From the NCBI GenBank assembly GCA_018136815.1, contig CM030932.1, positions 750,081-814,080 of the forward strand: DNA of 64,000 nt, read 5' to 3'. The first letter of the stretch is position 1. Each line of letters starts with the position of its first letter. Below the pieces are notes generated by a model. That model did no database searches. It was not told where the DNA came from and was given only the letters and a program-made list of their open reading frames with translations. This document shows positions 29,533 through 40,839 of this stretch, piece by piece. The position numbers and the translations under genes were made by a program. Source of the DNA: Isochrysis galbana (lineage: Eukaryota > Haptophyta > Isochrysidales > Isochrysidaceae).

Positions 29533-31318
29533 TCACAGCATCTGAAACGCCCGCTCTGCAGAGTCGCCTCCCGCGCAAAACTTTGGGTGTGGCGTGTTGG
29601 CCTCGGAGGAGCCGGCGGAGGAGGAGCCCGGCATGGTGGTGGGCTTGCCACCCAGTGCGAGCGCGAGATATCGAGTCAGCGGGTGTTCGATGTTCTCTAG
29701 ATAAATGCGGATCACAGCGGTGATAGGCACGGCAAGCACCATGCCTGTGATTCCCCACACCGAGCCCCACAAGAGGATCGCCAGCATCACCATGACGGGC
29801 TCCAAATTGGTCGAGTTGGCAAAGACCTGCAGTGCAAGGCAGGCGGGCGTTGACGGCGGGCGGTGGCCGCGCAGCGGGCTGACGCTAAAGGCCGTGCGGC
29901 GCGCGCCTTCGGCTCAATGATGTCCTTGTTGACAAACGCCAGCAGCATCGGAGCAAAGAAGACGATGGCGATCTCAGCTGTCGAGAACTTTGGATCGAGC
30001 GCCACAAAGGGTAGTGGGAGGAGCACACCAAGCGGTGCCCCAATGGCCGGGATGAAGTTGAGCCAAAATGTGAGCAGGCCGAAGACAAGCGCGAGGCCCA
30101 TCTCGAGGCCGACTGCGTAGGCAGATGGGGCCGTCACGAAAGATGAGGCGCGGCGCGAGTGCGGCGTGAGGTGGCGTTACGCGGGTGCACAGGCAGGGCG
30201 CACTCAGGGTCAGGATGGCCGCGTGGACTATGCCCACAAGGCACGAAAGGGAAGTTTTCCCAGCAATGTAGTCGAAGATCTTCTGCTCTGCCGGCGACGT
30301 CGCACGTGGCCGCCCATTGGGCTCGTCCTCCACCTGCTCCTCCACCTGCAGGTGACGCCAAGTGAGGTGGAAACGTGACCGGCGCCTCCGCCGGGCTCGG
30401 CCGTCCATGGGGTGCGCGGGCTCACTAGCATAAAGACGAGGAAGAGAAGGATGTAGACGACGTCCTCAAGCACGCCGGAAGCGGTCCCCAGAAGCGTGAC
30501 GATCGTATCGGACACGTCAAGGTGCTTCGCCATCTCCTTCTCGAGCTCAGCGAGGTGGCTCATCTGCCTTGCTTCGGACATATCGCTCGCATTGACCAGC
30601 CCAAATTCAATTTCGAGGCGGTGCATCTGGTGGACAGGTGGAAAAGTGGGTGAGTGGGGGATCCGAACCGCGTATATACTGCGCGTAGCGCGGCGGGCCA
30701 CCTCGGAAAACGTGTAGTCGATGAGCTCCTCGACGCGCGCATTGTAGATGCCCGCCCGCGAGGCAAAGGTGGATAGTGAGTTGGCCACGATGAATGAGAT
30801 AGCCATCAGCGTGACGACCGAGATAAGAAGCGCGAAAAGCACGGCCCACTTGCGGCCGAGCCGAAAGTAGCAACGCTCGGCGTAGAGCTCCGAGCGCGGG
30901 TGCCGGCACGAGAGGAAGTCGATGAGCGGCGTGAGTAGATACTTGAGCGCAACGGCGAGAAAAAATAGCACGAGCACTTCAGAGAGTGTCCACATCGCGA
31001 AGTAGACCACTGCCATCGCGCAAACGACGAGACAAAGCGTGCGGATGCGCTCGTCGATCAGCCCCTCCACCTGTGGACCAGGTATGTGGGGTGGGGTGAG
31101 GGCCCATCTGCTTCCTCGGGTGCAGCATGTGTTCTTGAGGGGCGAGAGAAGTAAATTGGCAAGAAAGTGGGAGATAGAGCGGCTGTAGAGGAAGGCGAGC
31201 GTCCTCTAGGCAGTTCCATCTCGGTGAGAGCGAGGATGGTAGGTGTAGAGAGCGAGGGATGCATGGCCTTGGTGAGCAAGCCCGCAACAGGAGTGGCGAA
31301 AGCGGTGTTAGCTGTGGC

Positions 31319-31357
<39 letters not shown>

Positions 31358-31631
31358 AGGCAGTTCCATCTCGGTGAGAGCGAGGATGGTAGGTGTAGAG
31401 AGCGAGGGAGGGGCGTCAAGGAGGGTGATTGTGGTGACAGAAGGATGTGTGTTCTACCTTGGTCAGAGGCCTCCGCGGCAGCAGGGAGGGCGGCTGTGAA
31501 GGGAGAGAGAGCGAGGAGAGCTCTGTCTGCATCCTGGCGAGCTGCGAGCGGAGAGAGGAGATTTCCTCCTGCTGGGCGAGGACGCGCGCCTCGAGGCCCG
31601 AGGCGCGCTGGCTCCACCAGCCATCTGACAT
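29533..31631 (-). CDS. AI-2E/PerM-family (UPF0118) multipass transporter, five exons
   Basis: Inferred exons on the minus strand: 31631-31458, 31070-30426, 30345-30204, 30112-29907 and 29826-29533. They total 1461 nt, or 486 residues, and all joins keep frame. The last intron is GC-AG (AAG|GCGCGC). Exon 1 gives a coiled-coil (LEARVLAQQEEISSLRSQL). Exon 2 gives helices such as LCLVVCAMAVVYFAMW and VLVLFFLAVALKYLLTPLID. Joined exons give KTSLSCLVGIVHAAILTL, FGLLTFWLNFIPAIGAPLG and NKDIIEPKVFANSTNLEPV, then VWGITGMVLAVPITAVIR, all typical of this permease family. Bacterial members move small molecules or sodium; substrates of algal members are unknown. A 42-nt in-frame stretch in exon 2 near 30650 ends in CCACCAG and may be one more intron. 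Confidence 0.85.
31205..31409 (+). repeat. 55-bp direct repeat and (GA)n inside intron 1 of the transporter gene
   Basis: TCTAGGCAGTTCCATCTCGG and the following 35 bp occur identically at 31205-31259 and 31355-31409. A (GA)17 run lies between them at about 31320-31354. Confidence 0.9.
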
Positions 31632-32532
31632 AGCTCCAATACCGCGGGATCGCTCCCCTGCCCGACAGAGAGAAGGAGAGGGAGAGGGAGAGAGGGAGGC
31701 CGTCGGCCTCCGTCCGTCGAGGGTCGCTCGCGTCTCCTCCACGTCTTCTTCACGACTTCAGGGCATTTAATTAACGTATAGCGGCTTCCACTTTGTGTAG
31801 TCCGCCACTTCCCCCTCTCTCTCCGGCAGGTGCCCCCCCCCCCCCGCCTCTCTTCCCTCTCTCTCTCTCCTCTTCTCTATTCATCCTTCTCCCCTCATCC
31901 TCTCCCCCATCTTTCGAGGATTTGTCCACTCATCTACGTAGATGTCTGCCTCACCCACACCACCGATCGAACACCCCCACGGCTGCCACTACACCCACCG
32001 CATCTTTTAAATAATCCGCCCTCACATCTCTCTCTCTCTTCCACCCTCTCAACCATTCTCCGAGTGTTGCCTAGCCCATCTCTCTTCTCCTCCTAGCCAC
32101 ACCGTCACCACAAGCGGAGTGGGGGGTCTAAGAGTATATAGCGATTCACGTGGGACGTTGGCTCTCACCGCGGTAACATCATACGTGCCCTTCTTTCGCC
32201 TTTTACTAAAGAAGGCCGTGGTGCTACTGCATCATTGCTTTAATTTCACAGTTTTTTGCATACCTATAGTAAGCCTACCTCATGCTCTCATAATAATTGG
32301 TCAGGTCGAGGAGGATCTGTGAGGTGGTCTACAGGCACAACTGACCCAGCAACAGAAAAAGCCCTGTCAACCCCGAGAAAGACTTCATTTCACAAAAGGC
32401 CACTGAGCAGGTTTCTCTCCACAGCAGCTGCTCAGGGCTGTTCCCCCGTTGTCCTCTGTTCACTGTTCACTTGTGAAAGACCCCATCCCCGCCAAAGTGA
32501 TTCATTCATTTAATTTCTCCTCTCTTAATGGT
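31632..32532. other. no gene recognised
   Basis: Upstream region of the transporter gene (CT-rich, 31800-32090), then lower-GC DNA at 32150-32520 without a coding signal. Confidence 0.4.
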
Positions 32533-32605
32533 TAGGCTGGTCACTCACACTCATCACTCACGCTTTTTAACCACTATTTTCCATCCCTCCTGGGTGTCCA
32601 AGGAT
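32533..32605 (+). repeat. Dispersed repeat, copy 2 (partner at 3350)
   Basis: Same order of GGTCACTCA, CTTTTTAACCACTATTTTCCA and CCTCCTGGGTGTCCAAGGAT as at 3350-3415. Confidence 0.65.
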
Positions 32606-34027
32606 TCCCTAGGGACGTACCCCCCTTACCTGCCCCCCCCCCCCCCCCCCGCGAACCGCGAACCCCCTCTACCCCACGAAAATCCAAATCCATGGCGTAT
32701 GGCGTATGGGTATGGCGTCGGTGAGTGACTCCCCCGCCTTGTTTGTGCCTTGTCCTTGTCCGGCCCATGGAGGTCTATTTTGGGAAAGTGGGGGAGGATC
32801 GCGCGCGTGACGGAATCAAAGCACTGAATGTCGGGCGAATCCCCATAAGAAACGCGGCGAAGGTTCCGCGTCGGCTGATCGCCGGCTGTCGGCCTCGCAG
32901 TGGCTGCCAGCTGGTGAATGGTGAGGAGCCCAAGCTAGCTCAATCAAGTGCCTCGCGAGTGATGTGGGAGGTCCCTAGTGGGTCGCACCCTCGATCTCGA
33001 GGGTCGCACAGTCCGGTAGAGGGGCGGCTGGCGACTGGCGACAGGAGGGACAGGAAGGGAGTGACTCAAGGTCGAGGAGAGTACCCCAGGTGGTGCAGGT
33101 TACTCGAGTCGCAATCATTTTATTATCTCGAGGACTGCTCACGGCGCGAGCAAGTAAGGGCCGTTCTTATTTGTTGACGAGAGCCCCCCCCGCCCCCCCC
33201 GTGCTTTTCCCGGGTGAGTCGCCCGACGTAGGTCGGTCCGCCTCATTGCCACTGCGTACTGTGTGCTTTCCCTCATTGTAATTGTAACTTGTAACTTGTG
33301 GGGAGTTAAGAATGGGAGATGGGAGCCGGGGGTCTGCGAGGCGGGGGGAGATTTGAACGGGGTGCATAGGTGTATGTATCTGTGGCATCAGCACACGTCA
33401 AGGCGTACGGGCAGGTGCTCTGAGGGGTGTCGTGATAGTACCGGGCTAGTGGGAGTAGTGGTACTAACGCTCAGTTATTTTATTATTGGTAACGGTAACG
33501 GGAGAGGAAAAACGGACGAGGAGGCGTGTGCCGTGTGGTTTCGGCGCTTAAAAACTACAAACAAACAACAAGAACGTTTCGCATGGTGATGGCCGGTGAC
33601 CTCACATAACTTTATACATTCTTAGCACAAGCACTGCTCTCGCGACGGCCAAGGTTTAGAGGTTCTGCATGACAAGAACGGCACGCCTCCCTCGGGCGAC
33701 GCCCCCCCCCCCCCCCCCCTCACTCAAGCTCTCAAATCCATACACGTCACGTCCAAGACCCTTGTGCACGGGGATTTTGAGTCGGCGGCCCTGCGAGTCT
33801 GGGTCTCGGCCGGGCCCGTCTAATGCTTGGTGGAGCCAATAACTAGCGGCAGCAGTAGCCAATCACCAGCTACTGCCATGTGCCCGTTGTGCTATCACAT
33901 GCACACAAATCACGTTGGATCTGCGACACGTCTGCCATTGCTTCAACTGGGGTCGCTTGGCGTCGGCGTCGCGCCGCTGGTGTCGTGCCGGCGCTGGCGA
34001 GCCCCGCGCGCACCGCCGGCCCTGCCC
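32606..34027. other. no gene recognised
   Basis: Poly-C runs near 32634 and 33702. A short palindrome GGTCGCACCCTCGA/TCGAGGGTCGCAC lies near 32980-33010. No coding region can be supported. Confidence 0.4.
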
Positions 34028-34972
34028 TCACGACTTCCACCCCTTGGTGAGCTGATGATCGTGATAGCTCGAATACTCGCTGTAGATGTCCATCAGCGAG
34101 GGTCGCCACGCAATGACGGACACCCTCGACACGCTGCAAAGTGTCGTGCCGTCGCGGAACGTGTGCGGAAATTGTTGCCTCTGTAGCCGCTTGCACTCTG
34201 CCTTGAAGGCGGCGCCCGCTTCGCTCCTCTCACCGCCCAGCGAGGTGAGATACGAGCCTACCGCGCCCCTCTCCGAGTAGGTGAAGAGCACCTCCTGAGC
34301 GGTGAGCAATTGCCATGCCTGCGACTGCCAGATCTCGAGCCGCGTGCAGAGCGGACCGATAAGCCGCTCGAAGGCGGCTTCCGGCCGAATTTGTGGCGCG
34401 CCCACGCGCTCGAGCCCGAGATTGCGAGCCGCCTCAGCTGCAAGGCACTCGAGCGGATCGTCAGGCGCCGTGAGCAATGAGGCAAACACTCCATCTGGCG
34501 CGACCCTCTCGATGTTCGCCGCCCAGCGCTCGAGTGTCGCTCCGGCGGTGGCAACCCCGTCATCCAGAGTGAATATGAGGTCAAAAGCTGCTGCGTGTCC
34601 CGCCTGCTCCAGCGAGGAAACCTCCGCCCCAGGCCACCTCTCCTTCACCATCGACGCGGCACAGGCCCCACCACCCGTGGCCACACGAGGCGTGCGGCTG
34701 GACAGCGAGATTTTGGAAAGTAGCGAGGTGCCCGGCGCGTCGTAGGCCTGCGAAACAGAGACGAGGCGGCGGGCAGAGCCTGCGCAGGGCCTGTCCCTCC
34801 GCCGAGAGGGCGTGCGAACCATGCTGTGAAGAGGCGGGCCACTGAAAATAGGCGGCCCGCTGTGAAGAGAGAGGGAAGGGAGAGGTGGGATGGCGGCAGG
34901 AGGGATGTGGAGGGCGAGGGCGATGCGGCGCACGCGGACGGGGCGGGTGACGCTGGGTAGCACGCCGCGCAT
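34028..34972 (-). CDS. Trans-aconitate 2-methyltransferase-like protein, predicted organelle-targeted
   Basis: 314 residues from the ATG at 34972; upstream is only simple repeat. The first 60 residues are arginine-rich and hydroxylated, like an organelle presequence. The C-terminal half matches the Tam family: AFERLIGPLCTRLEIWQSQA, then GAVGSYLTSLGG, and QQFPHTFRDGTTL. Tam enzymes methylate trans-aconitate with SAM, detoxifying a citrate-cycle inhibitor. The SAM-binding core is unusual. Motif I reads RVATGGGACAA instead of a V-L-D-x-G-x-G-x-G form, and about 30 residues between motif II (RWPGAEVSSLE) and FDLIF are missing compared with bacterial Tam. Activity is therefore doubtful, or an exon is missed. 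A second ATG at about 34821 would shorten the presequence. Confidence 0.65.
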   Translation of the reverse strand: MRGVLPSVTRPVRVRRIALALHIPPAAIPPLPSLSLHSGPPIFSGPPLHSMVRTPSRRRDRPCAGSARRLVSVSQAYDAPGTSLLSKISLSSRTPRVATGGGACAASMVKERWPGAEVSSLEQAGHAAAFDLIFTLDDGVATAGATLERWAANIERVAPDGVFASLLTAPDDPLECLAAEAARNLGLERVGAPQIRPEAAFERLIGPLCTRLEIWQSQAWQLLTAQEVLFTYSERGAVGSYLTSLGGERSEAGAAFKAECKRLQRQQFPHTFRDGTTLCSVSRVSVIAWRPSLMDIYSEYSSYHDHQLTKGWKS

Positions 34973-34984
34973 CGTTCGGGGTGG

Positions 34985-35190
34985 GGGTGGGGTGGGGGGA
35001 GGGGGAGGGGGGGGGGGGGCGGGAGGGAGGGAGGAAAGGGCGAGCGTCGGCCCCACCAGGGGGAGACAAGAGGGGAGAGAGAAGAGAGATAATATTGCTG
35101 CGAGGAAGAAGAGAAGAGAGAGAGAGGGAGAGAGAGAGGGAGAGAGAGGGAGAGAGAGAGAGAAGAGAGGGAGCGGCGTGTGAGAGTATG
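34985..35190 (+). repeat. Poly-G/GGGA then GA-rich tract
   Basis: Purine tract directly upstream of the methyltransferase start (pyrimidine-rich on the coding strand). Confidence 0.85.
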
Positions 35191-35621
35191 TAGAACACAG
35201 TAGAGTTATGATGTGAGAAAAAGACAACACACGCGGGGAAGAAACGAACGGGAGAATGATTCGAGAGAGAGTAAAGTACCTATTTAGTACCTAGCCAATT
35301 CCGACCACAATTGTTCTCCCCCTCGGTATTTTGGCCCCTTGAGGCTTTAGGGCCCTGAGTCAGGCATTGTGCTCAGCCCACATGTACTAGCTACTAGCTA
35401 GGCCTGCAACCAAAGGGTTGGGCGGCATTGAAGAAGGTTGTGTCGCTAGCGCTAGCGCACCACGCGCCGGAGCATGTACGGACTGTCAATTTCGGGCACA
35501 CCTCAATCCCTGTCATTTTGTTCAAGGTCCCCAAGTCTCCTATTTCAAGTGCAAGTGCATCCCATACAAAAAAGCTATGGTTGGGCCATGGGTAAGCATA
35601 CTTGGCGGCTACCACCCATGG
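35191..35621. other. no gene recognised
   Basis: Spacer; CTAGCTACTAGCTAG word near 35387. Confidence 0.35.
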
Positions 35622-35730
35622 CCTAGATGGGAAATACGGCGCTGGGGCCTGCAAATACAGCCAAATACAAGTACAAATGTCAAATGTATTTTTGGCCGTC
35701 GGCCAAATACATTTCAAATCCTACATGTGA
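35622..35730 (-). repeat. Third copy of the palindrome-rich small element
   Basis: Begins CCTAGATGGGAAATACG. Contains GGGGCCTGCAAATACAGCCA, which is the complement of the right part of the 15-kb copy, and a palindrome GTATTTTTGGCC...GGCCAAATAC at about 35684-35708. Confidence 0.65.
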
Positions 35731-36943
35731 AAGACAGCGGGTGAGGTCTAGAGGTCTAGAAAGACAGTAAAAAAAAATCTGAAGATTCCAGGCTACACGC
35801 CTACTAGTCCTAGGTTACCCTGTCACTGACACGACACCGCCCTTACATCCCCTCTCGTCACCTCCTCCCTTTCCCCCCTTCATTCCTTTGTCCTCGTTTT
35901 CCGGGGTCCGACTCTGGTGCACTACCAAGAGCCTGGTTCGGAGTGCGGGTTTGGGGCAGGCCGGTTGGATATAATGCCATTTTTTTGGAATTGCTAGGAA
36001 TGTTTCGCTGAGTTTTTTCTTGAGGTCCGGATGCGGTGTGGACGCGTCATTACGCGAGTCGAGTGCTCCCGGACTATATTGTTCATTTGTCTAGTTCTCC
36101 GGAGCACTCAACGATGCCGTCGCCTCGCTCGCCACCGTACCTTCCGACCCATGCGTCATCTCGGTCAGTCTGCCCAATTCGTCAGACAGGAGAGGCCCTC
36201 GGGGGGAGGGAGCGAACCTTGGGGAAGATCGGCGAGGCATTGGCTGTTAGTCAGAAGGCGGCAAAGGAGGCAGATATTTTCCGTTGTCTCCCCCCCCCCC
36301 CCCCGAAGACAACTTGGTAGTCCTTTAAAAGACTACGCGTTTGTGCAACCATAGTGGTAGCGGTAGTTCATATAGTTTGTAGAGAATGCAACTGCAACTC
36401 AGGGTCGCTCAAATTTTCGTACCACTAATACTGCGCATTTGGACTCGTCGTAGTTTCTATGTACTCATTGGAATCCCCACTGCCAACGCGTAAGAACAGC
36501 GGATAATGCATGAATCTACTTCGGGGCAGAGGTCTTGCCGTCTTCTAGCTGTCTGTGTCTTGCGAATGGAGATGTATAGAACGAAGAAGTGAGGAAAATG
36601 GCAAACGAGCAAGCGTATCATACACGGCACCATGCCACGACCCTGCCCTTAAGCAATCCACTGACCTGCGCTGCGTGCGGTCGTGTGTTGTCGGTATGGA
36701 CGCGCCGTTGCATGGTCGCCTGGTTCTCCATCAATCATTGTATTCAAGGCGCCACGGCAGCGGCGACAGCGCTGTGCGAACAGGAGCTGCAGCTGATTGC
36801 AGCCGTGCCATCGAAGTGCCCCGATAGGTGCAGCAGAGTAAGATAAGGACGGGCGATGGATGATTCAGGATGAGGGAACAGAACGTGACTCAGCAGACCG
36901 CAAGCAAGGCGCGGTTGGCGTTGAGAGATGCTGCGCTCAACCG
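35731..36943. other. no gene recognised; contains repeat at 36262-36350
   Basis: Around 36262-36350 TTTTCCGTTGTCTCCCCC, GAAGACAACTTGGTAGTC and AAAGACTACGCGTTTGTGCA form a hairpin-like repeat also present at 55410-55483. The frames in front of the two copies are related at protein level (GEALAVSQKAAKEAD against GEALAVDNEAAMRL), so a coding fragment of one element is likely. Confidence 0.5.
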
Positions 36944-37341
36944 CTATCCATTCCTGGCCTGCGTCGCCGCCCGCTCCGCCTTCTCCAGTATCTGCAAGCG
37001 CGCGATGGAAGGCGACGTGAGGCGGAGGCGCTCGACGCATATGGCGGTTTGGCATGGCCCGTGCGCACCTCCTGCAGCTGTCTCCTATTGGCCTCAGCTG
37101 CCTGTCTGGCGCGTGCGAACCGCTCTGGATCATTGGCCTCCATCGCACGCAGCTTCTCTTCCATCGCCTTCTCGTCCGGTGTAACATACTGCATGAGCGA
37201 ATAGCCCAGGAGCAGCGGCGTGGCGGCATAGACGCACTTGACTGCGAACAGCGCGCGCCGGTCATGAATGGGCAGCCGGACGGAATGGATGCGGTGCTTG
37301 AGCCGCTCGTGCGCGTCGAGGAGCCGGCGCACGCGCTCCAT
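36944..37341 (-). CDS. Small single-pass membrane protein, two exons; function unknown
   Basis: Exon 1 is 37341-37069 and exon 2 is 36991-36944, joined over a 77-nt GTGCGC...TTGCAG intron. The product is 106 residues. An N-terminal amphipathic basic segment (RVRRLLDAHERLKHRIHSVR) is followed by a helix, CVYAATPLLLGYSLMQYV (about residues 36-53), then a long charged helix (EKAMEEKLRAMEANDPERFA ... ILEKAERAATQARNG). Size and layout are those of small mitochondrial inner-membrane proteins, but I do not recognise the family. The spliced ending is more coherent than the unspliced frame, which turns into a basic run. Confidence 0.6.
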
Positions 37342-38388
37342 CCGCTAACAGAGGAAGGGGAGGGGCCGAGGGAGGGGGAGAGGGCGGCGGAAAGGGAAAG
37401 GGAGAGGGAGAAGGAGAGGGTTGGCCGGGTTGCAGGAGCAGCGACGAGAGGTGAGAGAGGAGAGCGCAATGTCCTCGAAGTCTCTCCCACTCAGTAGAGT
37501 ACACTATTGCTACTTCACTTGTAGTCTACTCTACTAGTTCTCTCTCTCAGAGGTTGTCTCTAAATAGGAGTAGAGCTACTCTTACTCTTACTCTAGAGGA
37601 CTCTAGGAGTATCTACAAGAGTGTGTGTAGTCGTGAGTCGTGAGTCGTGTGAATAGGAGTAGGAGTACTATGGCGGTCAAACAGGGCTTTTACACTACTA
37701 ATACTAATATGCGGGGGGGGGGGTGACATTTGCGAGAGGCGCGCATGAAGGCCATCGATAAAATAATTCTGGAGGATGGCCTAAAATATGTAATATACCG
37801 CAGGGCCGTCAAAGGTCGTCAGAGCTCAGAGGCCTGAAATCCTGAAATCGGGTATTTTTCGAAAATTCTAACGGAAGACCCCCGGTTTTCTTTGCTGATC
37901 TCCCACACCAGAACCTATAGGAAGCTTATTGAGGCCTTCATTTGCCCATTACAGATGGTGCCCTCCGCACCCCCTAGTGAGTGACCGGGCTACAAAGTCA
38001 AAGTGCAAAGTGCAAAGTGGGGGGGCGAAGGCGATGGCGATGGCGATGGAGGTGAAAAATGAAAAAAATATGGGGCTCTGGCTCTGGTTGCAGGTTGCAG
38101 GTTGCACCTTCACAGAAGTGGCACCTCCAATGCCCAAAGGGAGAATTATCTCCATCCAGACCAGCTAGCTCTCTTATTCTACTCCCCCCTTCAAGGCCCC
38201 TTCCCCGTCTCTCTACTCTCTACTCTACAAAGTACAATATTATTAGAGTAGAGTATAGTGGAAGTACAAGAATATTGCCCTCCTCCCCCCGCTCCTCTTC
38301 CCTTTCTCCCCCTCCCGATATTCCCTCACACCCTCTCTCCCCCTCCCCCTGCCCGCCCCTTCCCCCCCCCCCCCTCCCCCCTCTTGCC
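37342..38388. other. no gene recognised; holds terminal-like motif copy 3 at 37668-37700
   Basis: The motif CTATGGCGGTCAAACAGGGC lies at 37668. The words GTGAGTCGTGAGTCGTGTG near 37633 recur inverted near 57995. Then a CT-rich leader precedes the phosphatase gene from about 38160. Confidence 0.5.
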
Positions 38389-40839
38389 ATGGCCGAGGGC
38401 CACATCTCATCCCGCGATGTGGATGAGCACATCGCGACGCTGAAGCAGTGCAAGATCATCTCGGAGGAGTCGGTCAAGGCGCTCTGCGACAAGGCCAAGG
38501 AGATCCTGATGGAGGAGTCCAACGTCCACCACGTGCCCATCCCTGCAGTCGTGGTGTGTGTGTGGGACGGGGAGGGGGGGGGGGGAATGGGGCTGGGAGA
38601 GGGGAGGGGCGGAGGCGAAGGGGAGAATGGGGATAATTGGGAGGGAGGGAAGGGGAGGGAGGGAGGGAGGGGAAGGGAGGGAGGGAGAGAGAACGAGGGA
38701 GAGAGAAGAGGGGGGAGACAGGGAGGACGAGGGAAAGAAAGGGCTTTCTTCTTCTCTTCCATCTCTCCCTGCGCGCTCTCGTGGGCATGCGGGCTCAGGG
38801 CAATGCGCCGGGAAGGAGGAGGGCCTCTTTCACTTGCCATCCCCTCCCTTCCCTCCAACCCTTCTATCCTTGCTTCCCACCCACATCCTCGTTCACACCC
38901 TCCTGTGGTCATGATGAGTGGGGGCTTTCTCTTCTCCACTCCCTTCCCTTCAGAGGCTGGGCGGGCGGGTTGCCTGTGGTTGTCCCGTGCCTCTCCACCC
39001 AAACCTCTTCTCCCATGAGTCCTGGGAGGGCCGAGGGCTGCCTACCCACTCGCCCACCCTCATTTGCGTTTAAGCTGTACCCGAATAGCAGGAGCTTTCT
39101 CGTCTCCCTCCGGGCCAGCGGGCGCTGGAGAGCGGGGTCTCTTCTCTCTCTCGGAGCGTCAGCTTCATTCCCCACCCTTAGACACATCCCAATACCTCAC
39201 GTTGCCAGTCCCGGCTCGGTGAGCATGGAGCTCTCCTTTCTCTTGTGACTATGGGCAGCAGGCGCAAGAGCCTGGCCTCTCTCCATGTGCTCTTCTCGCC
39301 TGAGCCCTACAGAGGGCAATAGGTTAACCCCCCCCTCCCCTCTTTGCCCATCCTTCGGTCGCGGTAAGGGAGGGGTCTCTTCTTTCTGTTAGGGTGGCGC
39401 TAAATAGCTAGGGAAGTGCTGGGTGTCCTTCCAACCACGCCCATTCACCATCTCCCCGAGTCCCAGGGATTCTCCCCCGCCCTCCACGTTCCCATCCCCA
39501 TGGTGGTGAGCAACCCTCACTTCTCTACTGCTTTGGGGGCCCTGAGCCTTCATCAACGATAGGGAACTGAAGGGACGGCTGCAGGCTCCCCGCCCTCCCC
39601 CCCTCCCGCACTACTTTTCCTCAGTCCCCTAAGCCCTTTGAGTGCGAGTGAGCTCAACCCCACGTCCACACCTCGGTGCGAAGGGGACGGCCCTGGATGC
39701 TTTGGAGAGAATCCTAGGAGAACGACGCCTCTCCTCATGAGCCTTGGTTTAACGCGCGAGGGGGAAGGGAGGGAATTCAGACTCTCCACTCGAGAGGAGG
39801 AGGCATACGCTCAGACGGTTGTCCAGGGAAAGTCACGAGCGGAGGCATCGACCGCACGGACCTCTGCCCCGCACTCCCTCGCACTCCTCCTACATGCGCA
39901 CCTCCCCAAAAACAAATGACGACGTGCCGCGTCCCTCGGCTCCAGGTTGGCGACATTCATGGACAATTCTACGATCTCCTCGAGCTCTTCGACGTGGGTG
40001 GACAGGTTCCAATGTCGAACTACGTCTTCATGGGTGACTTCGTCGACCGAGGCTACTACTCGGTGGAGACCTTCCTGCTGCTCCTTGCACTCAAGGTGCG
40101 CTCGCCCGAGGGAGGTTACTGAGAGCACCCGCATGCCGGCTCGAGTCCCCACCGAGTGGTGCTCCGCTCACCCCTCGCCAGCTCCCACCCCCAATCCGTC
40201 CGCGCCGCACAGGTCCGCTACCCCAAAAGGGTCACCCTCATCCGTGGAAACCATGAGAGCCGCCAGATCACGCAGGTTTACGGCTTCTATGACGAGTGCC
40301 TCAAAAAGTACGGCAACACCACCGTGTGGAAGGCGTGCGTCGACGTCTTCGACTGCCTCTGCCTCTCGGCCGTCGTCGATAACTCTGTGCTGTGCGTTCA
40401 TGGAGGCCTCTCGCCATCGCTTGACACCATCGACCAGATCCAGGACCTCCACCGCTTTCAGGAGCCACCGCACGAGGGTCCCATGTGCGACCTCATGTGG
40501 AGCGACCCCGACGACGACATCCAGGGGTGGGGCATCTCGGCGCGAGGCGCCGGATACGTCTTCGGCCCCGACATCGCCGATCAGTTCTTGTACGCCAACC
40601 ACCTGGAGCTCATCGCCCGTTCGCACCAGCTCGCCATGGAAGGGTATAAGTACTTCTTCGGCCAGTTGCTTGTGACGGTGTGGTCAGCGCCCAACTACTG
40701 CTATCGCTGCGGCAATGTGGCGGCGATCCTCACCATCTCCGTCGAGGGCGCCATCGACTTCCAGGTCTTCGAGCCACGACCTCAGCACTTGCGCAAAGTG
40801 CCCGACTTCACCACGCGGATGCCGGACTACTTTTTGTAG
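38389..40839 (+). CDS. Ser/Thr protein phosphatase catalytic subunit, PP2A subfamily, closest to PP4
   Basis: Exons 38389-38553, 39946-40095 and 40213-40839, giving 313 residues, close to the usual 305-310. The metal-binding set is complete: GDIHG (D58, H60), GDFVDRG (D86), GNHE (N118), CVHGG and [18 protein letters not shown] distinguishes PP4/PP6 from PP2A, whose sequence there is [31 protein letters not shown] and RGAGYVFG fit PP4 best. The C-terminus PDYFL ends in the leucine that is carboxymethylated in this subfamily. PP4 dephosphorylates DNA-damage, centrosome and splicing substrates with regulatory subunits. The residue before GDIHG is valine instead of the usual cysteine, created at the exon 1/2 join. 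Intron 1 is 1.39 kb and purine/pyrimidine-rich; intron 2 is 117 nt (GTGCGC...CACAG). Confidence 0.93.

Noticed and set aside
31416-31742. GTG start at 31742 for the AI-2E-family gene
   Set aside because: In a eukaryotic gene the first ATG at 31631 is the plausible start; the upstream residues are low complexity.
38059-39018. 319-residue frame running through PP4 exon 1 into the intron
   Set aside because: After the codons for PAVV the sequence is purine-rich intron; the family sequence resumes at 39946.
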